NCBI GenBank assembly: GCA_008638375.1
Contig: CM018052.1
Location: forward strand, 18,672,071-18,736,070
Reading direction: 5' to 3'
Source of the DNA: Nyssa sinensis
Lineage: Eukaryota > Streptophyta > Magnoliopsida > Cornales > Nyssaceae
DNA: 64,000 bases
In this document: in pieces, positions 1 through 11,214 of the stretch
Layout: each line of letters opens with the position of its first letter
How positions within the stretch are numbered: position 1 is the stretch's first letter
Notes under the pieces: model-generated
Told to the model about the DNA's origin: nothing
Seen by the model: only the letters and a program-made list of their open reading frames with translations
Databases searched by the model: none
Position numbers and translations under genes: made by a program

Positions 1-487
1 TCTAGAGTAATGAAAATAATAAAATAAAAGAAAAAACATAAAATCTGGTAACTCGAAGGCCCATAATCTTCTAATTAAATCGCCAAATTATTGGCCTGTA
101 ACTATACCGTTACACTTTGAATCACCAAATTTTCAACGATTATTGGGCAACACACCAAATTGAACATGCAAACTTTTGTGTAAGGCTAGATACACACCAG
201 TTATTCAATCAAACTTGGATTTACTATGTTCAAAGTGGCCCTGCATCAAATCATTACGAGTATGAGTATTTGCATTTAATTTTGACGGTGCAGTTGTTCC
301 TCATTGGAAAATAAGCAACTTCTACGGATCTCCTTCGGTACATGTATTGATTGATTCTCAACGGGGCCATGAAATATTTCCCTGGCTTAAAAAAATTTTC
401 TTTCATTTTTTATTTTTTATTTTTTTTTTCAAAAATTTTAAGAACGAAATAAGGATCACAAAAAGCACAAAATTCAACTAGAATCAC
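1..487 (-). other. A0 internal leader (Athila-like element, cut by window edge)
   Basis: Read on the minus strand, this stretch follows the primer-binding site of A0 and would be the untranslated leader ahead of gag. It is A/T-rich with long A and T runs near 400-435 and has no recognisable protein similarity. A 65-codon open frame at 117-314 on the plus strand is antisense to the element and I regard it as chance. The gag-pol, if present, lies left of the window. Confidence 0.5.
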
Positions 488-505
488 TCCCCGGCAACGG
501 TGCCA
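488..505 (-). promoter_or_regulatory. Primer-binding site for tRNA-Asp (A0)
   Basis: On the minus strand it reads TGGCACCGTTGCCGGGGA, complementary to the 3' end of plant tRNA-Asp with one mismatch. It starts 5 nt inside the LTR edge (511). This primer choice is known for the Athila lineage of Ty3/gypsy and sets the element orientation. Confidence 0.88.
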
Positions 506-1332
506 AAATTTGGTGTGCTATCGCCGGCAACCAAAAAGAAAATAAAACCTAACTCTTAAAAATATATGTAGTAGGGCGAGTAAGGATCGTTCCCACTGAG
601 AATATTTAGCTTAGTTTAAAGCTACTTGAACAAGGATGGGGGGTTTGAATATAACGAAAACAATTTAAAGAAAAATAACAAAGGAGCAATTCTAATTAAA
701 ATATCAAATTCAATCAAAAGAACAAACATTGGTCTAAGTCAACATCCACCATCAAAATTTTACAGTTGATCATCGATGCAAATATATATATCAATTCACA
801 TTTTGAATATTCACTGTTAGAACTATTTTCCTATCTCTCCTTAGTCGTAGTTAATTAGAAAACAAGCGATCTAATTAACCCAAACTACTAAGAAACCCTA
901 GACAAGAGATAAAGGTTTAATCTAGTAGCAGCCTTAAGAATTAGAAAGATCGATGAAGCTAAACAACACAAGCACAAGCGGTTGTATTTAATTTAGTCGA
1001 GCGTTCTTCCTAAGATCTAGTAATTTCTGACACAACAAATCATTAAATCTTAGTTGCTTCACAAATTAGAAGGATCAAACAATTATAGATTCGATATCTA
1101 ATCTAGCAGTAGATTGCAATGAATAATAAACTAGTAGGCCTCCTAATAATTAAATGAGATGATCATGAAAATAAGCATAGAAGAACATCCGATACTCAAA
1201 GCATAAATTGAACAATAAAAATAAGTTAGATCTCACAGTTTTATTGATTCCGAGGCTTCTATTTCCTTTGACCAATTATAAAAGTTTAGCCACGCAGGGC
1301 CATGAAAACTTGAAGGAGAAGTTTAAGAAGAG

Positions 1333-1334
<2 letters not shown>

Positions 1335-1372
<38 letters not shown>
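1335..1372. repeat. (GA)19 microsatellite
   Basis: Uninterrupted GA dinucleotides inside the A0 LTR. Confidence 0.97.
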
Positions 1373-1375
<3 letters not shown>

Positions 1376-2942
1376 CAAATCTGATCTCCTCCTCCTTTTA
1401 CAAATTAATTTAGTGTTGGAAGCCTACTAGAACTCCTAAAGATATTATAAATATTATCCTAAGATAAAAATACCCAAATCTAACTATAAGAAGGAAAATA
1501 TTAAAAATAAAATAAAGTCCTAATATAACTAGGAAAGTGGTGTTTTCAGCTGGAATTTTCGTGCACTAGATCTGAAATTTCCAAAACAAAACTGCGTGGA
1601 ACCACGCATTAGAATCTCTCCACACTCAAAACATGAAAGTTGTAGATATAGAGATCCAAAAAATGAGGGTAAATTTTTCATTTTTGAGGTAGAACACTTT
1701 ACATGCATAGTTTATCAATTTTGTCGGTTTTATTTGTAAAGTGCCTTTTTACACTGTTTTCACCGAACAACCTATCTAGAGGCATATTTAGAGTGTGTCA
1801 TAGAATAGTAAAGTGCTTATAATAATGTGAAGTATCCGCTGTACGAAAATTAGCCAAAACGGAAATGGTTTCCAGAATTGGACAAAAAGGGTATTCGGGT
1901 GACCCGGGTGGAACGGGTCTAAGACGACCTCAAATGAAAATGTTTCCTTCTAATAATTTTCATTTAAAGTAATGTTATGAAAATTGGCTAAAATGGAATT
2001 TCAATTTGAGGTGTTTAGGACTGAGCTGTAGAGTAACGGGGTTCATGGCCTCATTAAGGGCAAAATGGCCATTTGCCTTGCCCCTTTGATTCCCCACTGT
2101 AAATACAGCTCATCTAGTTCATTCTTATCACTTAAGCAATCAGAATCTCTAGATATTTCATCCGTACGGAGAGAGGGAGAGAAAAGCCCTAAAATCACAC
2201 ATGTTCAAGCACATGTCAAGAGGGAATTTGGTCGAACTTCCTTCTGAGAAAGTGTTCAGCTCAACGAGTACTACATACTCACCAAACAGTTTTTCCATCC
2301 AGAAAGTATATCCTTCTCAGTTTAAGAAAAACTAATTTAGGTATGGTTTCTTGCTAAACTAGAAATAGATCTAGCTTTTCCTACCTTTCTATGTGTTATT
2401 TGAGCTGCTTAGAGATGTATTTGTGGTTAGGAAGTTATTTAAGTGGTGTTATTTTGAAGAACCTAGAGTTAGAAATTTGAGGATTTTTATTTCCTTTGAT
2501 TTAATTGATGTTTTATAATTATGAATAACATGTGGCTTGTCTATGTGTTAGATTGCTATGTTTTGATGTGTATTTATGTTGAACGATTACTTGATGTCAT
2601 GAAGGAAATGTGATTGATTGAGGTGGGGAAGCTTTATGGAATTTTAACAATTTGTGAAAAGTTTAGCATAATCTTTGTGAATTGCTAGTATAGTGGAATT
2701 GTAGTTTGAATGTGCCTTGATGTGTGTAGCCATAGTATATACATGTAAATGATGTTTTGGAAGTGTAAAATTATGCGTTTTGTGGGGTGGAATACATAAC
2801 TTGAAAAGGGGCACACCATGTGTTTGTTGAAATGTCACATTGAGTTTGCATGATGAACTCATGGCATCTTGGCATAAGATGGTTCTTTGGAAACATGGTG
2901 TGGGTGGCACGTGGTGCCGGACATTATGAGGGTGCAGATGCT

Positions 2943-3126
2943 GTGGTTTTTATTATTCGAATGTTGTGGATTTTATTATGCAGATGCTGTGGTTTTTATT
3001 ATTCGGATGTTGTGGATTTTATTATGCAGATACTGTGGTTTTTATTATTCGGATGTTGTGGATTTTATTATGCAGATACTGTGGTTTTTATTATTCGGAT
3101 GTTGTGAATTTTATTATTCAAATGTT
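2943..3126. repeat. 46-bp tandem repeat, 4 copies (2 x 23-bp substructure)
   Basis: Units start at 2943, 2989, 3035 and 3081, exactly 46 bp apart. Each is built from two related 23-bp halves beginning GTGGTTTTTATTATTC and GTGGATTTTATTATGC. It lies in T1; open frames crossing it on the plus strand are repetitive artefacts. Confidence 0.93.
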
Positions 3127-3180
3127 GTGGGTTGAGCACGTGGTGCTGTGTATTAATCGGATGTATTCCGTGAATGAGCA

Positions 3181-3344
3181 TTGGTACCTAGTTTCCATCG
3201 GGTGTGTCCCATAAACGGGGGTTGGTACTCAGTTTCCATCGGGTGTGTCTCGTAAACGAGGGTTGGTACTCAGTTTCCATCGGGTGTGTCCCGTAAACGA
3301 GGGTTGGTACCCAGTGTCCATCGGGTGTGTCCCGTGATTGAGAC
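3181..3344. repeat. 41-bp tandem repeat, 4 copies
   Basis: TTGGTAC recurs at 3181, 3222, 3263 and 3304, each followed by CCATCGGGTGTGTC and a CGTAAACGAGGG-like tail. The related LTR T4 has only one copy of this motif (about 57,125-57,165), so the expansion is specific to T1. Confidence 0.9.
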
Positions 3345-4678
3345 ATGGGCGTAATATTGAGTTGCGTGAGTGAGTCACACGTATTTTCATTTCACCAGGG
3401 TGTGGCACAGAGTTGACATGGATGTGGCATAGAGTTTGCATGTGTGTGTCATACATGATGCCTTAGCATTGCATTGATCATTGGGAAGGGAAATGCATGG
3501 TTTATAAATGCACACTTGCACACGCCACGTCCTAGATTTGTTTCTAGCATTAGCTTGTGATCATACCAGCAGTTGAGCTGACCCATTCATGGGATACCAT
3601 TTCAGATGAGACCCCGGAGACTTGAGACTTGTGCAAGTCTTGAAGGATGGGAGGATACGGACTTCTTTGGAGATTTGGCCCTTGGGGCACTTTTTGGGAT
3701 GTATGGGCATAAGCCCAATTGGTTGTATTTATTTTTGGACCTGTACTTATTTTGTTTTATACTTGGAAGAAGATGTAAACTTTTGGCCTTGGGCCATTGT
3801 AAATTGTATGGGTTGAGACCCAAGTAAATGCTTGATATTTCATTTAAATGCATCTTAGATGAATGTATATGAAATGATGGAAGTTGTGGCCACTGAGTGA
3901 GGGTGGATGTTTATGAGACTTTACATATATATTTTGTGACTATTAGGTGAAGGAAATAACCTGGAAAAAACAAAGGAAACTCTGCCCAAAATTTTGGAAA
4001 AAAATTAACAATTGATAAGTGTATAAAACACCCTTGAAATGGGGGAGAAGGGGGCTGAAAAATAAGGGTTCAAAACTTGAGAAAATGGGCTGAATTTGAA
4101 TAGCAAATGGGTTGAAAAACTTTAGGGAGAAATGGGTTGAAAAGGGGTCTAAATGACTTGGGAAAAATGATAATTTTTTTTGAGAATTTTTCGGGATGGT
4201 TCATAATTAAAATTAAAGGATTTTTTTGGGACACAACTTAGATAATTTTATACGTTAATGAGGGGAATTCAATTTATTTTACTTAAGCACCAATCATTTA
4301 CTTCTTTTATTTTCTATTCCGTTCACCCCCCGGTTTGTGGAAATCCGGGGCGTGACAGTAGAACTTGTTCTTGGTTTTCCATAGCATCTTGAGTCATCTC
4401 AATCGGAGCTCAGATGAGAGAGGTATGCCCAGATTACAAAGTGATATCAAAACTGTCCAAAATCGCCCAATTAGCTTCGTTTTGAACTTAGCGCCACCAT
4501 TTGCATCCTAAATCAAAATATAAGAATAATGAATACATTTAGGCACCAAATAAGTATAAAGACTAAACATTAAGGGAGAAAAATATGACATTTTGCATTC
4601 TAATCACGACACCTCATTTTGCAACCCTTGACTAAATAGTAGCAATTCGGTAATTATGCCAAGAAACCTATTTCAAGT

Positions 4679-5453
4679 AGGACTCTTCCTGATAGAGTCC
4701 TATTTCCATTAGGACTCCTCTTGACAGAGTCCTATTCCCGCTAGGACATTCTTACCAGAGTCCTGATTTCACAAGGAATCTCCTACCAGAGTCTAAGTTC
4801 CATTAGGACTCCTTTTGAAGGAGTCTTATTCCCGCTAGGAATTTTCTCCCAGAGTCCCAGTTCCTTTAGGACTCCTCTTGATAGAGTCATATTTCTGATA
4901 GGACTCTCCTACCAGAGTCTCAGTTATATTAGGTCTACTCTTGATAGAGTCCTATTGCTGCTAGTACTCTATTGCTAGGGTCCTAGTTCCATTAGAACTC
5001 TTCCTAGCAAAGTCTTATTCCTGCTAGGACTCTCCTACCAGAGTCCCAGTTCTATTAGGAATACTCTTGATAGAGTCCTATTGTCGCTAGTACTCTATTG
5101 CAAGGGTCCTAGTTCCATTAGAACTCCTGCTAGTAAAGTCCTATTCCCGCAAGCACTCTCTTGGAAGAGTCCCAATTCCATTAGACTCTTTATGATAGAG
5201 TCCTATTCCTGCTGAGACACTCTTGTCGGAGTCCCAATCCAAGCATGACTTTTCTTGATAAAGTCCTACTCCCGTCCTATTCCAAATAGGACTCTGTTGA
5301 CAAAGTTCTATTCTAAGTAGGACTCTTCTCGATAGAGTCCCATTCCTATTAGGACTCATCCTCACAAAGTCCTATTCCTATTAGGACTACTCCTAACAGA
5401 GTCCTAGTCCAAGCAGGACTATTCTCGATAGAATCCTACTCCTATTAGGACTT
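4679..5453. repeat. 31-32-bp minisatellite with dyad monomers (C1 U3)
   Basis: About 25 degenerate copies of a 31-32-bp unit. Each unit pairs an AGGACTC arm with a GAGTCCT arm, so single-stranded copies could fold. Variants such as TTCCATTAGGACTC and TCCCGCTAGGAC alternate, suggesting a two-unit (about 63-bp) higher order. Confidence 0.93.
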
Positions 5454-5485
5454 TTTTGCCTATCGGAGGGTGTTTCGATAATTTC

Positions 5486-5730
5486 GGTACCTTTTTGCCC
5501 ACTAAGGGCAATTTGGTTATTTTGGCATAATCCTGCCCTTAGTAGGACTTCCTAGTCACTTAAAGGGCCTTTATGTAATTGTTATATCATTTTACCCATA
5601 TGTGGGTAATTTGGTAATTTTAGCCCTTTGGTGACGAATTAGGGGTAATTTGGTCATTTCACATGTCTTGTGGCAATTTAGAGATTCTCTACCGAATAAG
5701 GAGAGATTTGGTAATCTTTAGTGATAATAG
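5486..5730. repeat. Degenerate GGTAATTT-GCCC repeats (C1 U3)
   Basis: Loose copies of a unit with AATTTGGTNATTTT and GCCC/GGGC arms. It resembles the better preserved arrays at 11,215-11,800 (C2) and 30,660-31,360 (C4). Confidence 0.6.
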
Positions 5731-6071
5731 TCTATTTAAGCTTAATTAGGACTTTTCACTTTTAGAGTTTCCATAAATTTGGTTGCTTGATTTTTTCATA
5801 AATGGAAACACATTGAACGTGGCATTTTTATTTTAGAGTTTATTTTTTAATTAAATTATATTTCTCTTTTATATCATTGGCTCATGCATGTAGATACCAA
5901 TTCTATTACTTCGTGCATTGTCATAATTATTTATTAATTAATTTAGTTAAGATAATTATTCTAATTTAATTTCTTATTTATTTAATTAGATAATTATCAC
6001 TCAAGATATGATCCTAGCCTTCCATTTTAAGGTTTTATCTTAGACCCTTGGATCAAAACTCTATATTTTCC

Positions 6072-6080
6072 TATAAATAG
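6072..6080 (+). promoter_or_regulatory. TATA box of C1 LTR
   Basis: TATAAATAG at a position equivalent to the TATA boxes of C2 (12,183) and C4 (30,323), with conserved sequence just downstream. Transcription would start about 25-30 nt further on. Confidence 0.6.
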
Positions 6081-6999
6081 AGCCCTCTGGCCATCAATTT
6101 TAGGGGACAACAAAAGACACAATTTCCATAGCCTTACGCTGTTAGTTTAATTCTAAAGTTGTCTTCACAAGAACTCTCCCTCTCCCAAGGCCAAAGCCCT
6201 ACTGAAGTGATAGCCTTCCTTCACGAAGCAACACTTTCCAAACCAAAGAACAAGCCGAAGATCTGCCCAACAAAACCCACTGATCTAGACTTTCCTAGCC
6301 AGAGATCTACTTAACTCCAAAAATTGAAGAAGATATGTCCTCAAACCCTTCATAGTTTTCTTTAGATCCAATCGATCTCATCTCTTTTATCACTCTTGAT
6401 AAAATAGGGTAAACCAGAGAACTAAGTGACTCTGATTCCGTTTTTTGAACAGATACTTAGGAAACCTTTGGGCCCGAGTCAGATCTTCTTTCTGTCTTTG
6501 TAATTTTATTTTATTTCTTCATGTCAGATTCTTTATTCTTTATTTCTTTCGGACACATATCTCTTTTCTATTTTCTCATGACAAAATAGCCTTGTAAGTG
6601 AATATTCGAGGCCAATCTATTCGGATCGGCGGGGTGGCTGCCTAACACCTTCCCACTCTGTACCTTAGCCCCCGAGCCTTTTCTTTGGTGTTTTCACTTT
6701 TATTTTAGTGTTTTATCCTTCTTTTGATCCATGTCAGGGGATCTCTTACTATGTATTTAAGAAACAAATTAATATAATTTCATTTTATTTCTTTGTTTTT
6801 TCTTTTATATGTATTGTTCAAGATGTAACGGGTTTGCTTGTTTCTTGCCCAAAAACATGCTAGCGAATCATCAATTTCTCTATCTCCTATAAAAGGCATT
6901 CCTTCCCACCTTTAAGGAAGGAGACAGTTGGGATCCTTCTAAATCCACAAAAATGATGATACTATTCTTTCCCTTTTTCCAGTACTGGCGCCTGTATAA

Positions 7000-8404
7000 T
7001 CATTAGAGGAAAATCAAAAGCAAAGAAGAGAATATCATTGCCTCATCAAAACATACATTTTTAAAGAAAGGAAGCAATAAAGTAATCAAAAGAATAAATC
7101 AAGCATTGTGTGCTTTGAAATTTCAAGAACTCAATGAACTACGTCGGACCTGATTATGTAAAGTGGAGATACGTAGGTAACCTAAAAAGTCACTTTAGGT
7201 TCTGTCCCATACATATCAAGAAGATGCCCCCAATAGGCTAGGTTTGGTTACATACATATCAAGAAGATGCCCCTTAAGGGCTAGGTTCAGTCACATGTAT
7301 ATCTAGAAGATGCCCACAAGGGGCTTGGTCAAGATATATATCAAGAAGGTTCAAACAAGGGGCTAGGTATCATGAACATGGGGGGTTTTGAGCCTTATAT
7401 CCTTTCATTTTATTAACCATACCCTGGCCTACATTTCATCCTTAATACTAAGACCATTTTGAGGTCTTGCTTGCTTAAGGGAATCGTCAAATTTCAACTA
7501 ATCGCTCTTTCACAGGGTTTTAAAAAAATAGATGGATCATGTAACAAACAATTTTAGACAAGGGGCTTCCTCCATACCTATTTGCACTACATTTATTTTT
7601 CATTTCTTACCCACTTTTTAGAGTAACTCATCAAGGGGCTCCCTCCCTACCTGTTTACACCAAATTTGTTTCTCATGCCTACCTATTTTTTGACGTACCT
7701 CATATTTTTCTTCACAATGGGAGCCCTTGTGCCTTATCTATTCTAAGAATGACATTAAATTTCCCAAATACAATTTTCTCTAATCAAATGGGCTCCTCCA
7801 TACCAATATGAGAACCTTATTTCACTTAAAAAGGTTCAACTTTACCTTTCCCATTGCCTTGATAACTTTTCCCACATCTCGGGTAAGTTTCCCATCACTT
7901 TTACTTGCCTAATATCTCTCTCATACAATGGCTTCATTTCAAATGCTCAGTTAAGCAAACAATCTTCCTGCAAAATCAATGATCTTCATATTCTCAAATG
8001 ATTATATTGAATCATTTTCAAAACAATTCTTTAAGTTTTTCAAGCAATCTCCTAAATCATTTGGAAGGACAATAGATTTTATCGCTGAACTTAAGAATAA
8101 GGCTGCGTTTGGATAGTGATTCAGATATAATTTTTTGAAAAATAATTTTAAAAATTTTGTAATTAATTTGTTAAAAATTGTGAAAATGTACTTGGATATG
8201 ATAATCTAAATGTTAAAAAATTTTTAAAAAAATTAAAATGGATAATTTGCTAAACACATATCTTACGTTTTGAAAATAAAAATTTGTTTTTAAAAAAGTA
8301 AACAATTGAAGCCCAAGTCTTTCGTTAGGCAAGTCTCCTAGGCCTTCATACACTCAATTCGCAGCTTGAACATATTTTTTTTTTTAAATCATTGTCAATA
8401 AGCG
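7000..8404 (+). other. Ogre-like leader after C1
   Basis: Non-coding stretch after the C1 LTR. GAACTACGTCGGACCTGATT followed by GGAGATACGTAGGTAACC (7138-7180) is a motif I associate with leaders of Ogre/Tat elements. Holds a 43-bp repeat at 7209-7378 and two copies of a roughly 72-bp unit at 7559-7705. From 8101 to 8390 it is very AT-rich and opens with GGCTGCGTTTGGATA, a start seen in some plant MITEs, but no matching right terminus is visible. Confidence 0.5.
7209..7378. repeat. 43-bp tandem repeat, 4 copies
   Basis: Units begin near 7209, 7252, 7295 and 7336, each with CATATCAAGAAGATGCCC followed by a GGGCTAGGT tail; the last is degenerate. Confidence 0.88.
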
Positions 8405-8644
8405 GTGGAACGGTACTTCAAAGATGGGCAGCCTCGCCCCTTGAACCTAAATAGATTTTCTTTCACCCAAATAGCCAAAATGATTGCCAAAAATCTAGGG
8501 GCTAGTGGAATCCAAGTCAATGTAAAAACTCTTGAGCTGTTTGTCAAAGAGTTTGCAAAATATCATCCCCCTAAAGAGTCTATTCTTAATAATACATTAG
8601 TTGATATTTCCCTCTATGATGATATAAGCCTCTCTTTATGGTAA
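8405..8644 (+). pseudogene. Unidentified 79-codon open frame
   Basis: The frame opens after a stop at 8399 and starts on GTG, not ATG, so it is a stop-to-stop fragment and not a complete plant gene. The predicted peptide is mixed and looks protein-like (FKDGQPRPLNLNRFSF near the start, then LELFVKEFAKYHPP). I do not recognise a family. By position it could be a relic of a leader frame of the C1 element. From 8645 to 9035 I see nothing further: short AT-rich non-coding sequence running into the next tandem array. Confidence 0.2.
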
Positions 8645-9035
8645 ATATTTTTCCTCTACGGTGATAATTCCTTGTATACATCCTCCCCTCATGGAGTCAA
8701 TTTGATGTCAAACTCATAATTCTCCTTAGTAGATATAATTGGTTCAATCCTAAAAGAAACCACTATAATGCCAAATTTCCCCATTAGAGTTAATCTCAAT
8801 TATCTCTTCAGCAACTCACAATTGTCAAGTTGAAAGAATCAATTTGGTCTCCTCTCCCCAGCAAGTCACAACCACTAAGTCATTTCCTAAATCTAGCTAT
8901 TTCCCAATAGAATTAAGTCATTTTACCTACACTTCCCCATAGAGTTACACAAAACCTGGTCTTATTGACGTGCCCAATCCCAATCATCTCCCTAACAAGA
9001 TACACTCGGAAGTCAAAATCATTAGTTAAACTCAA

Positions 9036-11130
9036 GACTTATTAGGATCTCATTCCCTTCTAAGTGAATCGTCTGAGGATATAAACCCATCTAATGAGGG
9101 GCATAACCCCATGAAAGATTTATTCGGATCGTATTTCCGTATAGGTAAGCCGTCCATCACAATATTCCATCTCACGAGGGGCATAACCCCATAAAAGACT
9201 TATTAGGATCACATTTCTGTTTAGGTTAGCCGTCTATCGCAATATTCTATCTCATGAGGGGCGTAACCCCGTGAAAGACTTATTAGGATCGCATTTCCTT
9301 TTAGGTAAGCCGTTTATCGCAATATTCCATCTCATGGTGGACATAACCCCTTAAAAGACTTATTAGGACCGCATTTCCATCTAAGTGAAACTTTGACGAC
9401 ATAAACCCATCTCATAAGGGGCGTAACACCATAAAAGAGTTATTAGGTTCACATTTCCATTTAAGTAAGAAGTGTATCACAATATTCCATCTCATGACAG
9501 GCGTAACCCTATGAAAGACTTATTAGGAACGCATTTCCTATTAGGTAAGGCATCCTTCGTAATATTCCATTTCATGAGGGGTGTAACCCTATGAAAGACT
9601 TATTAGGATCGCATTTCCTTTTAGGTAAGCCTTCTATCGTTATATTCCATCTCATGAGGGGTGTAACGCCATCAAATAGTTATTAAAATAGTATTTCCTT
9701 TTAAGTAAGCCATTTATCGCAACATTCCATCTCATGAGAGAAGAAGCCCCATGAAAGACTTGTTAGGATCGCATTTCGTTCTAAGTGAAACATTTAAGGA
9801 CGTAAGCCATCTCATAAGGGACATAACCCCATAAAAGACTTATTAGGATCACATTTTCTTCTAAGTGAAACATTTTAGGATGTAAACCCATCTCATGAGG
9901 GGCATAACCCCATGAAAAACTTACTAGGATTGCATTTCCTTTTAGGCAAGTCGTCTATCACAATATTCCATCTCATGAGGGGGGTAACCCCATGAAAGAC
10001 TTATAAGAATCGCATTCTTTCTAAATGAAACATATGATGACGTAAATCCATCTCATGAGGGGCATAACCCAATGAAATACTTACTAGGAATGCATTTCCT
10101 TTTAGGTAAGCTGTCTATGGCAATATTCCATCACATAAGGGGCGTAACCCTATGAAAGAGTTATTAGAATCGCATTTCCTTTTATGTAAGCCATCTATCG
10201 CACTATTCAATGTAATGATAGCCTCAACCCCATGAAAGACTTATTAGGATCGCATTTCCTTTTAAGTAAGCCGTCTATCAAAATATTCTATCTCATGAGG
10301 GGCGTAACCCCATGAAAGACTTATTAGGATCACATTTCCTTTTAGGTAAGCCATTTATCATAATATTCCATCTCATGAGGGGTGTAACCCCATAAAAGAC
10401 TTTTTTGGATTGCATTTCCTTCTAAGTGAAATGTCTAAGGACGTAAACCCTTCTTATTATTAGGATCGCATTTCCTAATAAGTGAAACGTTTGAGGACGT
10501 AAATCCATCTCAAGAGGGGCGTAACCCCAGGAAAGACTTTTTAGGATCGTATTTCCTTTTATGTGAGTCATCTATCGCAATATTCCATCTCATAAAGGGC
10601 AAAGCCCCATGAAAGACTTGTTAGGATTGCTTTTCGTTCTAAGTAAAATGTCTAAGGACGTAAACCCATCTCATAAGGGGCGTAACACCATGAAAGACTT
10701 ATTAGGATCACATTTCCTTTTAAGTGAAACGTTTTAGGATGTAAACCCATCTCATAAGGGGCGTAACCGCATGAAAGACTTACTAGGATCGCATTTTCTT
10801 TTAGGTAAGCCATGTATCACAATATTCCATCTCATGAGGGGCGTAACCCCGTGAAAGACTTAATAGAATCGCAATTCCTTTTAGGCAAGTCATCTATCAC
10901 AATATTCCATTTCATGTGGGGCGTAACCACATGAAAGAATTACAAGAATCACATTCCATATCATCTAAGGACATAAACCCATCTCATGAGAGGTGAAACC
11001 CCATGAAAGACTTATTAGAATCACATTTCCTTCTAAGTGAAATGTCTAAGGACGTAAACCCATCTCATGAAGGACATAACCTCATGAAAGACTTAATAGG
11101 ATCACATTTTCTTCCAAGTGAAGCATTTTC
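9036..11130. repeat. 80-bp minisatellite, about 26 copies
   Basis: Copies of a unit containing GACTTATTAGGATCGCATTT and CATGAGGGGCGTAACCCC recur about every 80 bp (for example near 9101, 9182, 9261, 9341, 9421, 9500, 9581, 9661). Two monomer types differ in the second half: TTAGGTAAGCCGTCTATCGC and CTAAGTGAAACGTTTGAGGA. They are interspersed without a fixed order. Confidence 0.95.
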
Positions 11131-11214
11131 GAACGCAATTTCATAAAACTAATCAGTTGGTTTCGCCATTTTTAGTAAGTTACTACAATATGTCCCATCT
11201 TAGAGTATTTTAGT

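Larger units (their letters stand above)
1694..4357 (+). mobile_element. T1, Tekay-like LTR-sized insert in A0 LTR
   Basis: The right end GGGGCGTGACA matches the LTR ends of T2 and T4. The last kilobase shares blocks with T4 (56,900-57,620), including GTTGAGCTGACCCA, TTTGGCCCTTGGGGCA and GGGCATAAGCCC. A direct repeat GTAGAAC flanks it at 1689-1695 and 4358-4364, which fits a 5-bp target duplication (GTAGA). The left end reads ACACTTTACA, not the usual TG start, so that boundary is less secure or the terminus has mutated. Two minisatellites (46 bp and 41 bp) sit in its middle. No gag-pol is present, so it is most simply a solo LTR. Confidence 0.65.
511..4616 (-). mobile_element. A0 5' LTR, Athila-like, split by T1
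   Basis: Minus-strand LTR running from TGAGGTGTCG at 4616 down to CACCA at 511, just ahead of the tRNA-Asp site. Removing the insert at 1694-4357 and one target copy leaves about 1.44 kb, close to the 1.33-kb LTR of A2. The sequences either side of the insert read as one continuous LTR. A (GA)n tract lies at 1335-1372. The partner 3' LTR is outside the window. No coding capacity is seen. Confidence 0.7.
4617..6999 (+). mobile_element. C1, Ogre/Tat-like LTR
   Basis: Shares an ordered set of blocks with C2, C3 and C4: a minisatellite-bearing U3, a TATAAATAG box with AGCCCTCTGG just after it, a block around TTTGGGCCCGAG, then GGGTGGCTGCCTAACACC and CCTTAGCCCCCGAG, and a TGGCGCC end near 6986. 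The left limit is set by the A0 LTR edge and may not be the true terminus. No coding region. The following sequence carries the leader motif of Ogre-type elements, so this looks like a 5' LTR in plus orientation. Confidence 0.6.

Noticed and set aside
488..505. tRNA-Asp gene fragment
   Set aside because: Only the 18 nt of the tRNA 3' end match, beside an LTR end; this is a primer-binding site.
4679..5453. Regular 31-bp palindromic repeats resembling a CRISPR array
   Set aside because: There are no unique spacers; the units are directly adjacent and degenerate, in a plant LTR, with no cas genes.
8101..8390. hAT-type MITE beginning GGCTGCGTTTGGATA
   Set aside because: No complementary right terminus or 8-bp target duplication could be found.
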